Positions 24,373-32,508 of a stretch of DNA of 45,338 nt are shown in pieces. This DNA comes from Bacteroidota bacterium (GTDB taxonomy: Bacteria > Bacteroidota > Bacteroidia > Flavobacteriales_F > PHOS-HE28), in NCBI GenBank assembly GCA_029573495.1, contig JAKQEI010000008.1, positions 1 to 45,338 of the forward strand, written 5' to 3'. The notes beneath the pieces are model-generated. The model did not search any database, had not been told where the DNA came from, and was given only the letters and a program-made list of their open reading frames with translations. The first letter of the stretch is position 1. Every line of letters begins with the position of its first letter. A program made the position numbers and the translations under genes.

Positions 24373-26151
24373 ATGTTCCAGTTGCGACCCACGACCCTTC
24401 TGCTTCCGCTGTTCCTTGTCCTTGGCCTGCCCACTTTCGCACAGGAACCATTGCCGCATGCGATGGCACCTCACGAGCGGGCGTTGATCCCGGCCTATCG
24501 GGAAGGATTGCTTCAACATGATCGCGGCGGGGGCGCGCCACCGCCTTTCGCGGTGCGTACCATGGCCGAATGGGAGGAGGTGGAGAGCGTGGTCATCGCA
24601 TGGCGGAGTTTCCCTGGCATTCTCAAGCAGATCGTTCGATACGCCTTGGATGAGTGCCGTGTGATCATCGCATGCGATGACCCGGCCGAGGTGGAAGCAT
24701 ACCTGGGGAACGCCGACTACGGTGGACCGATCACGGACCTTTCGGGTGTCACTTATCTGGTCGCGGATGTCAACAGCATCTGGTCGCGCGACTATTTCGC
24801 CGAGTCGATCTACGCGAACGAAGTGGACTCACTTCTACTGCTTGATTGGATCTACAACCGGCCGCGCCCGGATGACGACGTGCTGAGCGATGTGGTCGGA
24901 GCGGCCGAGGGAATCGCTGTGTACGGCACCACGCAGGTCCCCTTCGACCTGGTGCACACCGGTGGCAACTTCATGTCTGACGGCGCAGGCACGGCCTTCA
25001 GTTCAGCCTTGGTGTTGGACGAGAACGGACCCGGCGGTGAATTCAACTTCACGGTGCGCGATGAGGCCGGGGTGAACGCGGTGATGCAGCAGTTCATGGG
25101 CATCGATCATTACATCATCATGCCCACCCTGCCATTCGATGGCATCCACCACATCGACATGCACATGAAGCTGCTCGATGAGGAGACCCTGCTGGTGGGT
25201 GAATTCCCGGTCGGGGTGAGCGACGGTCCTCAGCTGGAAGAGAACATCGGCACGATCATGAGCGATGAACTCTCGGTCTTCGGTGATCCGTACCGCCTGG
25301 TGCGCATACCGATGCCCTCCAGCACCGGTGGGCAGTATCCCCCCAGTGCCAACTATCGCACCTTCGCCAACAACGTGTTCCTGAACAGGACCGTGCTCGT
25401 CCCGACGTACCGCACGGAGTATGACACCATCGGCCTCCGTATCCTGGGGGAACAACTGCCCGGTTACCGCATCGTGGGCATCGATTGCGACTCGGAACAG
25501 AACATCATCTCACAGAGCGGGGCCATCCATTGCATCACCAAGACGATCGGTGTGCGTGATCCGCTCCTCATTCGTCATCAACGGTTGGAGGACACCTACG
25601 ACACCAGCGATCCCTACGAGGTCGAAGCATACCTCCGTCACCGGAGCGGGATCGATAACGCCTGGCTGTTCTGGTCGACGAGTGCCGGAGGTCCTTTCCA
25701 GTCCGTGCCGATGACGGATCAAGGGAACGACAATTGGATGGCGGTGATACCTGCTCAATCGGCGGGCACGGAGGTGTTCTACTATGTGCAGGCGACATCC
25801 AACAGCGGCAAGCAGCAGGTACGTCCGATGGTCGCTCCGGAGGGTTGGTGGCACTTCCGCGTACTGGGCACTCCCACGGGGATCGACCGGGAAGCATCCG
25901 AGGTGATCACCGATGTGTTCCCGAACCCGGCCGCATCCATCACCTGCATCCAGGTGGATCCATCGCTCATTCCGTCCGCCCAGGTGGAACTGTTGGATGC
26001 CCTCGGTAGAAGGGCCATGCTGGTGTCCCAGGGGCGCGTTCCTGCGGATGGCCGCTATTTCGTTGACCTCACCGGCCTGCCTGCAGGAAGCTACCAGGTG
26101 GTGGTCACTTCACCGAATGGCCGTTCCGTTGCGCGCTTGCTGCGCCTGTAG
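24373..26151 (+). CDS. PPAD-like agmatine/peptidylarginine deiminase with T9SS sorting domain
   Basis: A 592-residue secreted deiminase that hydrolyses guanidino groups to ureido groups. Start at 24373 gives a signal peptide ending at TFAQ. Catalytic residues are complete: W137-S-R-D140, H260-I-D262, N333 or N334 in FANNVF, and the nucleophile C387 in SGAIHCITK. The YNRPRPDDD block has R163 and R165, spaced like the two arginines that hold the substrate C-terminal carboxylate in Porphyromonas gingivalis PPAD. After the catalytic domain come an Ig-like domain (about 400-500) and a T9SS type A tail (from VFPNPAA). This matches PPAD architecture. Agmatine deiminase activity is a less likely alternative, since those enzymes are cytoplasmic and shorter. 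Confidence 0.88.
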   Translation: MFQLRPTTLLLPLFLVLGLPTFAQEPLPHAMAPHERALIPAYREGLLQHDRGGGAPPPFAVRTMAEWEEVESVVIAWRSFPGILKQIVRYALDECRVIIACDDPAEVEAYLGNADYGGPITDLSGVTYLVADVNSIWSRDYFAESIYANEVDSLLLLDWIYNRPRPDDDVLSDVVGAAEGIAVYGTTQVPFDLVHTGGNFMSDGAGTAFSSALVLDENGPGGEFNFTVRDEAGVNAVMQQFMGIDHYIIMPTLPFDGIHHIDMHMKLLDEETLLVGEFPVGVSDGPQLEENIGTIMSDELSVFGDPYRLVRIPMPSSTGGQYPPSANYRTFANNVFLNRTVLVPTYRTEYDTIGLRILGEQLPGYRIVGIDCDSEQNIISQSGAIHCITKTIGVRDPLLIRHQRLEDTYDTSDPYEVEAYLRHRSGIDNAWLFWSTSAGGPFQSVPMTDQGNDNWMAVIPAQSAGTEVFYYVQATSNSGKQQVRPMVAPEGWWHFRVLGTPTGIDREASEVITDVFPNPAASITCIQVDPSLIPSAQVELLDALGRRAMLVSQGRVPADGRYFVDLTGLPAGSYQVVVTSPNGRSVARLLRL

Positions 26152-26162
26152 GACCTCCGACG

Positions 26163-28346
26163 TTATAGCTTGATGAAGCGGCCGAGCGGCATCGGGTCCG
26201 CTCCCAGGGCCCGTATGATGTACGTGCCCGCATCAAGGTCGACAACGTCGAATACGATCGTTCGTTGGCCGTTCACGGCAAGGTCACGGATCACACGGCC
26301 TTGCAGGTCCAGGAGTTGGATCATCGAAGCATCTTCCGGAACGCCCGACACCTGCACCTTGTCCAAGGCGGGGTTGGGCCAGAGGAGCGCTGCGCTGGAT
26401 GCACCGGCGCGCTCCACGCCGGAGGGAAGGTCGGATTCGATGCAGATGGCGAAGTTGCCGGCATCGGGTCCTCCGCCGTTCCACACACGCAGCAGCAGGT
26501 CCATCCCAGGCTCCAGCCCATTGATCGACCACGGCCCGTTCAGCCCCGTTTCGCAGGCGATGTAGTCGAGTGTTCCACAGTCCTCATACACAGCGGCGTT
26601 CAAGGGTCCCGACCCCAGCGCCGCGATGAAGACGGTGATGCTCTCCTGCGTGCCGGTATTGAAGGAGTACCAGAGGTCCACGATCGGGTCGTATGGATCA
26701 CACGGAGGATTCGGCATTGCGGACGCGAAGGCGCATTCGTTGCTACCAACGGTCGGGATGCATCCGTCCATGATCTCCAACGGGAGTGCTTCCGCATTGG
26801 TGCAAGCATCGTTCGCAGCGATCGGCGAACAGGTGGGCGTGCAGGTGGCGGTGAGCGTGAAGGTGCCGGTAGCGTCCTCATAGGCGTGGACGAGCACGAG
26901 GTAAGGTACGCCTGCCTCCGATGGGAAGAAGAGCTCCGTACTGTTGCCGCCGCATCCCGGTGCGTCATCCACTCCGGCTACGCAGGTCAGTTCATCGCAG
27001 CTTCCTGTGTACACGCTGATCTTCGTGTCGAAGTCGGCCGAATCGCAGGTGCTCAATGTGATCGTCTCACCCGTGCCGGTGATCGTATACCATAGTCCCG
27101 GCGCGGTCACGTTCGCTGCGCCGCATGTCGGCAAGGGCAGGTGGAAGCTCTCCGCGGTATTGCCTTCCAGGCTTTCGCCACAGGTCAGGGGTAGGGCACC
27201 CGAACAGATCGCGTTGGCCGCCGGTTCCTGCTCCAGCGTGATGAAGGTGTAGGGCCCGATCCGTTGGCTGACCTCCCCCGGGCCACAGAACTCCTGCACA
27301 TAGAAGGCGTATTCCGTGCCACTTTCCAATCCGGGTATGACCGCCGAGGCGTTCGTTCCGTTGACGACGCCCGTGCTCTCCACACCAGTGCCCGGCTGGA
27401 AACCGAGTGGTCCGTGTTCGATCACATAGGTGGCACCCGGATTGAAGCTGCTCCAGAAGACGAAGGCGGCGGTATCGCTCGCGGTGGCCGACACTTCACT
27501 GGGAGTGCCGCACGCCTGACAAGCCAGTTCAAGTTGGAAGGTCCCGGTCGCGCCGTCGTAACCCTGCACCAGGATGAGATAGGTCGTTCCTTCCGCAGCC
27601 AGGAAGTTGGCCGTGGAGCAAAGGCCGACCTCCGGCGTGTCGTCATTCCCGGTCACACATTCCAACGCTCCACAGGTTCCCGTGTAAACGTTCAGGCGCG
27701 TGTCGAAGTCCGAACTTTCACAGGTGCTGATCACGACCGGATCACCTGTGCCGGTGAACGAATACCACACGCCGGGCGCCTGGATCCCGGTCTCGCAGAA
27801 GAAAGGGATCGCATCCGGTGTCGCCTGCATCGTGCTGCCCGGAAGGCTCTGATTGCACCCGATCGGTGTCGCTCCCTGGCAATAGTCGTAGCCCACCGGA
27901 CCACAGGTAGCGGACAGTTCGAAGTCACCCGTGAAGCCGTTGTAGCCTTGCACCAGGACCAGGTAGGTCGTGCCCGGTTCGGATGGGAAGGAAGCCGTGG
28001 AGCCTACATCGCAATCGCCGCCATCATCGTTCCCCGTCACGCACACCAGGTCCTCGCAATTTCCCGTGTACACGTTGATCTTGGTGTCGTACGCAAGGTC
28101 CTGGCACGTCGAAAGGGTGATGGCGTCGCCGGTGCCCACGATGCTGTACCAGACCCCCGCGGAGGACACCGAGGTACCGCAGGTGAAGGCTCCCGGGTCG
28201 AGCGTGGCTTCGGTCGTTGATCCCGTGGCGCTGGTCCCGCAGGTGATCGTGATGGCGTCGATGCACGCATCGTTCGGAACCTGTCCGTGAACGATACCCG
28301 TGGTCAAGGAGCCGAGGAGGAATAGGATCGGAGTTGTTCTGCGCAT
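26163..28346 (-). CDS. Large secreted repeat protein with FN3 domain and T9SS sorting domain
   Basis: A 727-residue surface protein. Start at 28346 gives a signal peptide ending at VHGQ. It contains three copies of a roughly 130-residue Cys-containing beta-sandwich unit (about 22-155, 158-285 and 378-505), each with a GVWYSI/F-GTGD, LSTC, DTK/RINVYTG, CVTGNDD and TYLVLVQGY order, resembling pre-peptidase C-terminal-type adhesion modules. A fibronectin type III domain (about 287-375) separates copies two and three. A fourth, more divergent unit (about 510-640) precedes the T9SS tail that ends PLGRFIKL. No catalytic domain is evident; an adhesin or matrix protein is inferred. Confidence 0.83.
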   Translation of the reverse strand: MRRTTPILFLLGSLTTGIVHGQVPNDACIDAITITCGTSATGSTTEATLDPGAFTCGTSVSSAGVWYSIVGTGDAITLSTCQDLAYDTKINVYTGNCEDLVCVTGNDDGGDCDVGSTASFPSEPGTTYLVLVQGYNGFTGDFELSATCGPVGYDYCQGATPIGCNQSLPGSTMQATPDAIPFFCETGIQAPGVWYSFTGTGDPVVISTCESSDFDTRLNVYTGTCGALECVTGNDDTPEVGLCSTANFLAAEGTTYLILVQGYDGATGTFQLELACQACGTPSEVSATASDTAAFVFWSSFNPGATYVIEHGPLGFQPGTGVESTGVVNGTNASAVIPGLESGTEYAFYVQEFCGPGEVSQRIGPYTFITLEQEPAANAICSGALPLTCGESLEGNTAESFHLPLPTCGAANVTAPGLWYTITGTGETITLSTCDSADFDTKISVYTGSCDELTCVAGVDDAPGCGGNSTELFFPSEAGVPYLVLVHAYEDATGTFTLTATCTPTCSPIAANDACTNAEALPLEIMDGCIPTVGSNECAFASAMPNPPCDPYDPIVDLWYSFNTGTQESITVFIAALGSGPLNAAVYEDCGTLDYIACETGLNGPWSINGLEPGMDLLLRVWNGGGPDAGNFAICIESDLPSGVERAGASSAALLWPNPALDKVQVSGVPEDASMIQLLDLQGRVIRDLAVNGQRTIVFDVVDLDAGTYIIRALGADPMPLGRFIKL

Positions 28347-28396
28347 GGCGTCATCGATGGGGACGCGCAAAGTAAGCCGCACCTCCGGACATGGGT

Positions 28397-29137
28397 CTAT
28401 CGCCGGTCAGGACGGATGCGCTCGGGGTCCTCGTGGAAATAGTAGCGGAGGTCCGCAGTGAGGTAACCGCCGTTGAGCGCACCACGCATGGGATAGGGGA
28501 GGAAGTTCTGCCGAACGTCCCAATAGGTGAGATCCCCGATGGCCATATCGCCGAAAGGGCGGTGGAAGGTGGCCCCCAGGTAGAAGATGCCGCTCTTCTC
28601 CGTCCGGTATTCCCAGCCCAGGTTCCCGATGATCCCCGGTTGCACCCAGTTGTTCCGGTAGAGGTAGATGAAGCCTTCGTCCAGTTCAGCCTGCACATCG
28701 CTGGGATAGAGGTCGGCACTGAAGCCCAGTGCGGCGTTCATATAGGTGCGCTCACCGGTCCGGATGTACGCGAGCACCGTGATAGGGATCTCGTATCCCA
28801 CGTAGCGCACGTTCCCGGACCCGTTGTACCCGCTGGTATCGTTGGAGAGACCGAACGTGTAGCGTCGTTGGATCTGGCCGATCCCCGTCTCGATGCTGAT
28901 GATCCGCGTGAGCCCCACCCGCACGCTCATGCCATAGGCGATACCGCCCTCCAGTTCGATCCTGCCTCGCAGATCAGGACGTTGCAGCTCGGTCAAAGGG
29001 TCGAAGTAGGGCATGGCGAAGACGGGCTTCACCTGGAGGCCGAAGGTGGTCACCCCTTGTTGAGCCCAAGCGCTCGATAGCACCCAGCTCATGACCGGGG
29101 CCATCAGGGCGTGTCGCCAGATCAAGGTCCTGGCCAT
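28397..29137 (-). CDS. Outer-membrane beta-barrel protein
   Basis: A 246-residue protein with a signal peptide (start at 29137, cleavage near SSAWA-QQG) and alternating amphipathic strands typical of small 8-10-stranded Bacteroidota barrels, such as GGIAYGMSVRVGLTRI, YEIPITVLAYIRTG and GYLTADLRYYFHED near the end. No enzymatic motif is present. I prefer ATG 29137 over an upstream TTG because GATCTTTG on the minus strand (29150-29143) ends 5 nt before it, the spacing seen at several genes here. Function unknown. Confidence 0.78.
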   Translation of the reverse strand: MARTLIWRHALMAPVMSWVLSSAWAQQGVTTFGLQVKPVFAMPYFDPLTELQRPDLRGRIELEGGIAYGMSVRVGLTRIISIETGIGQIQRRYTFGLSNDTSGYNGSGNVRYVGYEIPITVLAYIRTGERTYMNAALGFSADLYPSDVQAELDEGFIYLYRNNWVQPGIIGNLGWEYRTEKSGIFYLGATFHRPFGDMAIGDLTYWDVRQNFLPYPMRGALNGGYLTADLRYYFHEDPERIRPDRR

Positions 29138-29142
29138 CCGGT

Positions 29143-29150
29143 CAAAGATC
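29143..29150 (-). promoter_or_regulatory. Probable -7 box abutting the beta-barrel gene start
   Basis: Minus-strand GATCTTTG (one mismatch to TAnnTTTG) ends 5 nt before the ATG at 29137. Confidence 0.4.
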
Positions 29151-29215
29151 GGCAAGGCGGGTGGCCAAAGGTGCTGTTGACCAACGAAAGGCAGCGCTGT
29201 GTTCAGGCATGGTGT

Positions 29216-29803
29216 TCAGGCGTCGACCCATTTGCTCACCATTTCCAGCGGACGTCGATGCCCGTTGGGCCAGGCCACCGCTGGATATCCGATGTAGAAG
29301 AGCCCAAGGGCCTTGCTTTGCGCACCCAGTTCAAGGAAGCGACGCATCCCATCTCCCGTCATCGCGGCACCGGTGGCCCAGAAGGCCCCGAGCCCATAGG
29401 CGGCGCACGTCAGGTACATGTTCTGCACCGCGCAGGCCACGGCCATCACCTCATCCTGTTCACTGATCTTTCCGTTCGGGTCGCGCTCCATGCCGATGGC
29501 GATCACCACCGAGCTCTGCAAAGGTCGCTGGGTCATGTTCTCGAACTTGCGTTGCAGGAACTTCTCCGGTGGGGTGAGGCGCGTGTACTCCTCGCCCAGG
29601 AAGCGTGAGAGCCGCTCACGTCCGGTACCCGTGAATACGGTGAAGCGCCAGGGCTGGGTAAGGCCGTGCGTGGGTGCCCAGGTGGCATTGGTCAGGATCC
29701 GCTCCACCATCTCTTTCTGGACGATACGGTCCGAGTAGTCCTTGGGTGCGATGCTGCGGCGGTGCCGGATCAGTTCGGTGATCTCGCTGATGCTGAATTT
29801 CAT
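29216..29803 (-). CDS. Nitroreductase family protein
   Basis: A 195-residue FMN-dependent nitroreductase-fold protein using NAD(P)H. The N-terminal RHRRSIAPKDYSD carries the arginines that bind FMN phosphate, WAPTHGLTQPWRFTVF is the typical second FMN block, and AYGLGAFWATGAAM near 125 and LGLFYIGYPAV near 165 complete the pattern. Substrate cannot be inferred. The upstream TCTCTTTG (minus strand, 29822-29815) is a weak -7 candidate 11 nt before the ATG. Confidence 0.93.
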   Translation of the reverse strand: MKFSISEITELIRHRRSIAPKDYSDRIVQKEMVERILTNATWAPTHGLTQPWRFTVFTGTGRERLSRFLGEEYTRLTPPEKFLQRKFENMTQRPLQSSVVIAIGMERDPNGKISEQDEVMAVACAVQNMYLTCAAYGLGAFWATGAAMTGDGMRRFLELGAQSKALGLFYIGYPAVAWPNGHRRPLEMVSKWVDA

Positions 29804-29878
29804 GGTCGGGGCTGCAAAGAGACGAAGTCGGGACCGTTCCCCGATACCCGGGCAGCGTTCCCCCGATCAGCGGCGTCT

Positions 29879-29886
29879 TACCTTCG
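29879..29886 (+). promoter_or_regulatory. -7 box of the T9SS cargo gene at 29911
   Basis: TACCTTCG matches TAnnTTCG and ends 24 nt before the ATG, giving a short leader rather than a leaderless transcript. Confidence 0.45.
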
Positions 29887-29910
29887 CCCGCTCAAACCGG
29901 AACCAGGAAC

Positions 29911-30936
29911 ATGACGACACACCTACCCACGCTCACCACCGCGCTCATGCTCGCCGGTGGCATCTGTGCCCAACCGACCCTTGACCAGGCCACCAATGGC
30001 CTGGCGCCCATCGCCAGCAGCTATGGCATCACTTCCTATGGCACCAACGACATGTCGGCCACCTACTGGGAGGGTGCGGCCGGCGCGGATGCTGACTATG
30101 GCTTCTGGATGGTCGTGGCCAATGGTGGGAACGACCGCTACATGGTCGACCCGGCCACAACGCCCACCAGCGCCACCTTCCCAACGGCCACCGTGCTCGT
30201 TACCAATGGCGGATCGGATACGATCGCCTACAAGGTGGATGCGAATGGTATGGAGATCGTCGGTCTGCGTGCCTCCGTGGAGGGCACCGTGGCCTTCACC
30301 GACCCTTCGAAGGAGTTGGTGTTCCCGTGCACCTTCGGCACCACTTGGACCGATCCCTTCGTGTTGAACTTCTCCGTGGCCGGGTTCCCGGTCGTACGCT
30401 CGGGCACGAACACTGGGGTCGCTGATGGGTACGGAACATTGGAACTTCCGGCGGCCACCCTGGAGGATGTGCTTCGTGTGAAGGTGCGGAAGGTGCAGAC
30501 GGATGTGGCCGCTATCGCCAACGTCTACCGCTCCTACGATACCTACTATTACTATTCCGTGGATGTGCCCTATCCGGTGATGAGGACCTCCATTGATACG
30601 GTGATCAACGGAGGTGGCACACCCGCTGTCACCTACACGGCCGAATGGCTCTTCGGTCCCGGCACGGGCATCAGCGAGGTGGATCCGGACATGGTGGCCT
30701 TCACGCCCTACCCCAATCCCAGCAACGGACGTATCGATCTTGGCATGGGTGAGGAGGAATTGCGTTCCATCGAGGTCTTCACCAGCGCAGGTGCCTTGGT
30801 GAGCACCTCGGTCCGTATGATGACCAGCTCCGCGAACAGCGTGGTGGACCTCACGGGTCTTCCTGCCGGGCTATACACCGTGAAGGTGACGAGCGTGGAT
30901 GGCCGTACCGGCACGCGTCGGGTGATCCTGGAGTGA
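29911..30936 (+). CDS. T9SS-secreted protein of unknown function
   Basis: A 341-residue exported protein with a signal peptide (MTTHLPTLTTALMLAGGICA) and a C-terminal T9SS type A sorting domain of about 75 residues (from FTPYPNPSNGRIDL, ending GTRRVILE). The central part is beta-rich and polar with no catalytic motif I recognise; it includes FPCTFGTTWTDPF and a Tyr-rich SYDTYYYYSVDVPYPVMR stretch. Similar proteins are common in Flavobacteriales as uncharacterised surface proteins. It ends at a strong hairpin terminator. Confidence 0.85.
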   Translation: MTTHLPTLTTALMLAGGICAQPTLDQATNGLAPIASSYGITSYGTNDMSATYWEGAAGADADYGFWMVVANGGNDRYMVDPATTPTSATFPTATVLVTNGGSDTIAYKVDANGMEIVGLRASVEGTVAFTDPSKELVFPCTFGTTWTDPFVLNFSVAGFPVVRSGTNTGVADGYGTLELPAATLEDVLRVKVRKVQTDVAAIANVYRSYDTYYYYSVDVPYPVMRTSIDTVINGGGTPAVTYTAEWLFGPGTGISEVDPDMVAFTPYPNPSNGRIDLGMGEEELRSIEVFTSAGALVSTSVRMMTSSANSVVDLTGLPAGLYTVKVTSVDGRTGTRRVILE

Positions 30937-30953
30937 TCGCCGACCCGAACGAA

Positions 30954-30990
30954 CGAGCGCGCCATGGGTCACCATGGCGCGCTCGCTTTT
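30954..30990 (+). terminator. Rho-independent terminator
   Basis: A perfect 14-bp stem (30954-30967 with 30972-30985, loop GTCA) is followed by CTTTT. It lies 17 bp after the stop of the T9SS cargo gene and just before the convergent repeat-protein gene. Confidence 0.8.
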
Positions 30991-31006
30991 CCGGGGATCG
31001 GCGCGC

Positions 31007-31420
31007 TCAGATCTTCGGCATCTTGTGATAGTCGCTGAAGTCCTCGTCCATCTTCCGCTTCACCTGGTGCATCTTGTGGCCGATCACGGCGAGTTCCTTG
31101 TGGCCGTTGTCCAGCAGCCATTGAAGATCCTCTTCACTGCCGTCGCCGGTAAGAGCCACGTGCTTCAGGACCGACATGCCGTTGCGTTCGAGCCAGTCCA
31201 GGGCCTTCGTATCGCCCTCGATACCGGTGATGATCGCCATGAGATGGGGATGGCCGTTCTTCATCAACCACTCCCGCGCCTCCGGTTTGTTGCGCAAGGC
31301 GAAGGTGAACAGCCCCAGTTCCGGGTAGCCGTTCTTCATCAGCCAGTCTCGAAGCCCCACATGGCCGCTGATGGCCTCACCCCAGGCAAGGAGCACTTTG
31401 GCGGGATAGTTCGTGCGCAT
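31007..31420 (-). CDS. Uncharacterised protein made of 25-residue WLxxNG repeats
   Basis: A 137-residue cytoplasmic protein, start at 31420 (MRTNYPAKVLLAWGEAI). It contains four tandem units with W26, W51, W76 and W101 exactly 25 residues apart, each in the motif (R/L)-x-W-L-x-x-N-G: RDWLMKNG, REWLMKNG, LDWLERNG and LQWLLDNG. The units look helical and solenoid-like, shorter than ankyrin (33) or TPR (34) repeats. A charged tail (KRKMDEDFSDYHK) follows. I believe similar proteins occur in other Bacteroidota, but no function is known. TACCTTTG on the minus strand (31436-31429) is a consensus -7 box 8 nt before the ATG. Confidence 0.75.
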   Translation of the reverse strand: MRTNYPAKVLLAWGEAISGHVGLRDWLMKNGYPELGLFTFALRNKPEAREWLMKNGHPHLMAIITGIEGDTKALDWLERNGMSVLKHVALTGDGSEEDLQWLLDNGHKELAVIGHKMHQVKRKMDEDFSDYHKMPKI

Positions 31421-31428
31421 GCGATGGA

Positions 31429-31436
31429 CAAAGGTA
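31429..31436 (-). promoter_or_regulatory. -7 box of the WLxxNG-repeat gene
   Basis: Minus-strand TACCTTTG, a full consensus match, ends 8 nt before the ATG at 31420. It is back to back with the TATCTTCG box of the divergent TPR gene within a 45-bp gap. Confidence 0.55.
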
Positions 31437-31453
31437 CCCGGTCGAGGGGGCGG

Positions 31454-31461
31454 TATCTTCG
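31454..31461 (+). promoter_or_regulatory. -7 box abutting the TPR gene start
   Basis: TATCTTCG matches TAnnTTCG and ends 4 nt before the ATG at 31466, implying a leaderless transcript. Confidence 0.55.
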
Positions 31462-31465
31462 CACG

Positions 31466-32482
31466 ATGCGTGCCACCCCATTGGTCCTGGTTGTCCTCCT
31501 GCTCGTTCACCCGGCGCTCGCGCAGTTCGAGAAGTTGGAGGCCAGGTCACGCGCGGCCCTTGCTGCCGACAAGCCGTACAAGGCGCTCACATTCACCGAA
31601 CGCGCGCTCACCAGGAAGGGTGCTCCTACACACTTCCACCTGATCCGTGCCGAGGCGTTCAACAGGATCGGAGAGTATGGCCGGGCCCTCGAGGAGTTGA
31701 ACAAGGTACCGGAGCTGCGGCATGATCCGGAGTATCGCACCGACCTCATCGGCAGCCTGACGGGTTCAGCCAGGATCGACAGCGCCCTCTCGTTGATCCA
31801 GCCGACCATCCCATCGGGCGCCTCGGCGGAATACCTCTATCGGGCCGGACGGGTCCTGGTGCTGCGCGATCGATGGTCCGAAGCACTCGAACACTTCGAT
31901 GCCGGCGTGATGAAGGAACCCGGATCACCACGGATGTACCGGGAACGGGGCGCCTGTCATGCCATGCTCGGCGAACACGACAAGGCGAAGGCCGACCTGG
32001 ATGAGGCGGTCCGGCTCGCCCCCCGGGATGCCTCCAACTACAACAGCCGCGGCTACTATCTGCACATGCAGCATGGCGACCATCGATCCGCCATCGCCGA
32101 CCTGGACCGGGCGATCAAACAGGACCCGAACTACGGCTTCGCGTTCAGCAACCGGGGTTGGTGCTGGTTCCAGATCGGCGATACGGCGAAGGCGCTGCGC
32201 GACCTCAGGCTCGCTGTGCGGAAGACACCTTCCAACAGCTACGCGTTCCGCAATCTGGGTATCGTCGAACTGGCCATGGGCGACCAGGAGAAGGGATGTG
32301 CGGATCTGCGCTTGGCATTGAACCTCGGGTTCACCGACCGCTATGGCAAGGAGGTGCAGGAACGTGTCGAACGCGATTGTAGTGGCGCCTCTGCACCCAT
32401 GCCCACCCCGGTAAGCAGCCCGTTGAACGCTCCGGGGAACAATGCGCCTGAAGCGCCAAAAGGACGCACGAACGCGCCCTGA
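31466..32482 (+). CDS. Secreted TPR-repeat protein
   Basis: A 338-residue protein with a signal peptide (MRATPLVLVVLLLVHPALAQ) and about seven TPR units from residue 25 to 300, for example AEYLYRAGRVLVLRDRWSEA, ERGACHAMLGEHDKAKADLD, YNSRGYYLHMQHGDHRSAIA and FSNRGWCWFQIGDTAKALRD. TPR proteins mediate protein-protein contacts; export to the periplasm is predicted. The last about 35 residues are a low-complexity Pro/Ala tail. The start was fixed by the signal peptide and the -7 box 4 nt upstream. Partner unknown. Confidence 0.85.
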   Translation: MRATPLVLVVLLLVHPALAQFEKLEARSRAALAADKPYKALTFTERALTRKGAPTHFHLIRAEAFNRIGEYGRALEELNKVPELRHDPEYRTDLIGSLTGSARIDSALSLIQPTIPSGASAEYLYRAGRVLVLRDRWSEALEHFDAGVMKEPGSPRMYRERGACHAMLGEHDKAKADLDEAVRLAPRDASNYNSRGYYLHMQHGDHRSAIADLDRAIKQDPNYGFAFSNRGWCWFQIGDTAKALRDLRLAVRKTPSNSYAFRNLGIVELAMGDQEKGCADLRLALNLGFTDRYGKEVQERVERDCSGASAPMPTPVSSPLNAPGNNAPEAPKGRTNAP

Positions 32483-32492
32483 GGCAGGGCGC
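32474..32492. terminator. Bidirectional hairpin between convergent genes
   Basis: GCGCCCT (32474-32480) and AGGGCGC (32486-32492) form a 7-bp stem with a 5-nt loop spanning the stop codon of the TPR gene, facing the coiled-coil lipoprotein gene that ends at 32509. No T-run is obvious. Confidence 0.5.
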
Positions 32493-32508
32493 ACGCGCCG
32501 CACGTATC

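Noticed and set aside
26163..28346. Possible CRISPR-like or mobile repeat structure
   Set aside because: The repeats are degenerate at the DNA level and correspond to protein modules of about 130 residues.
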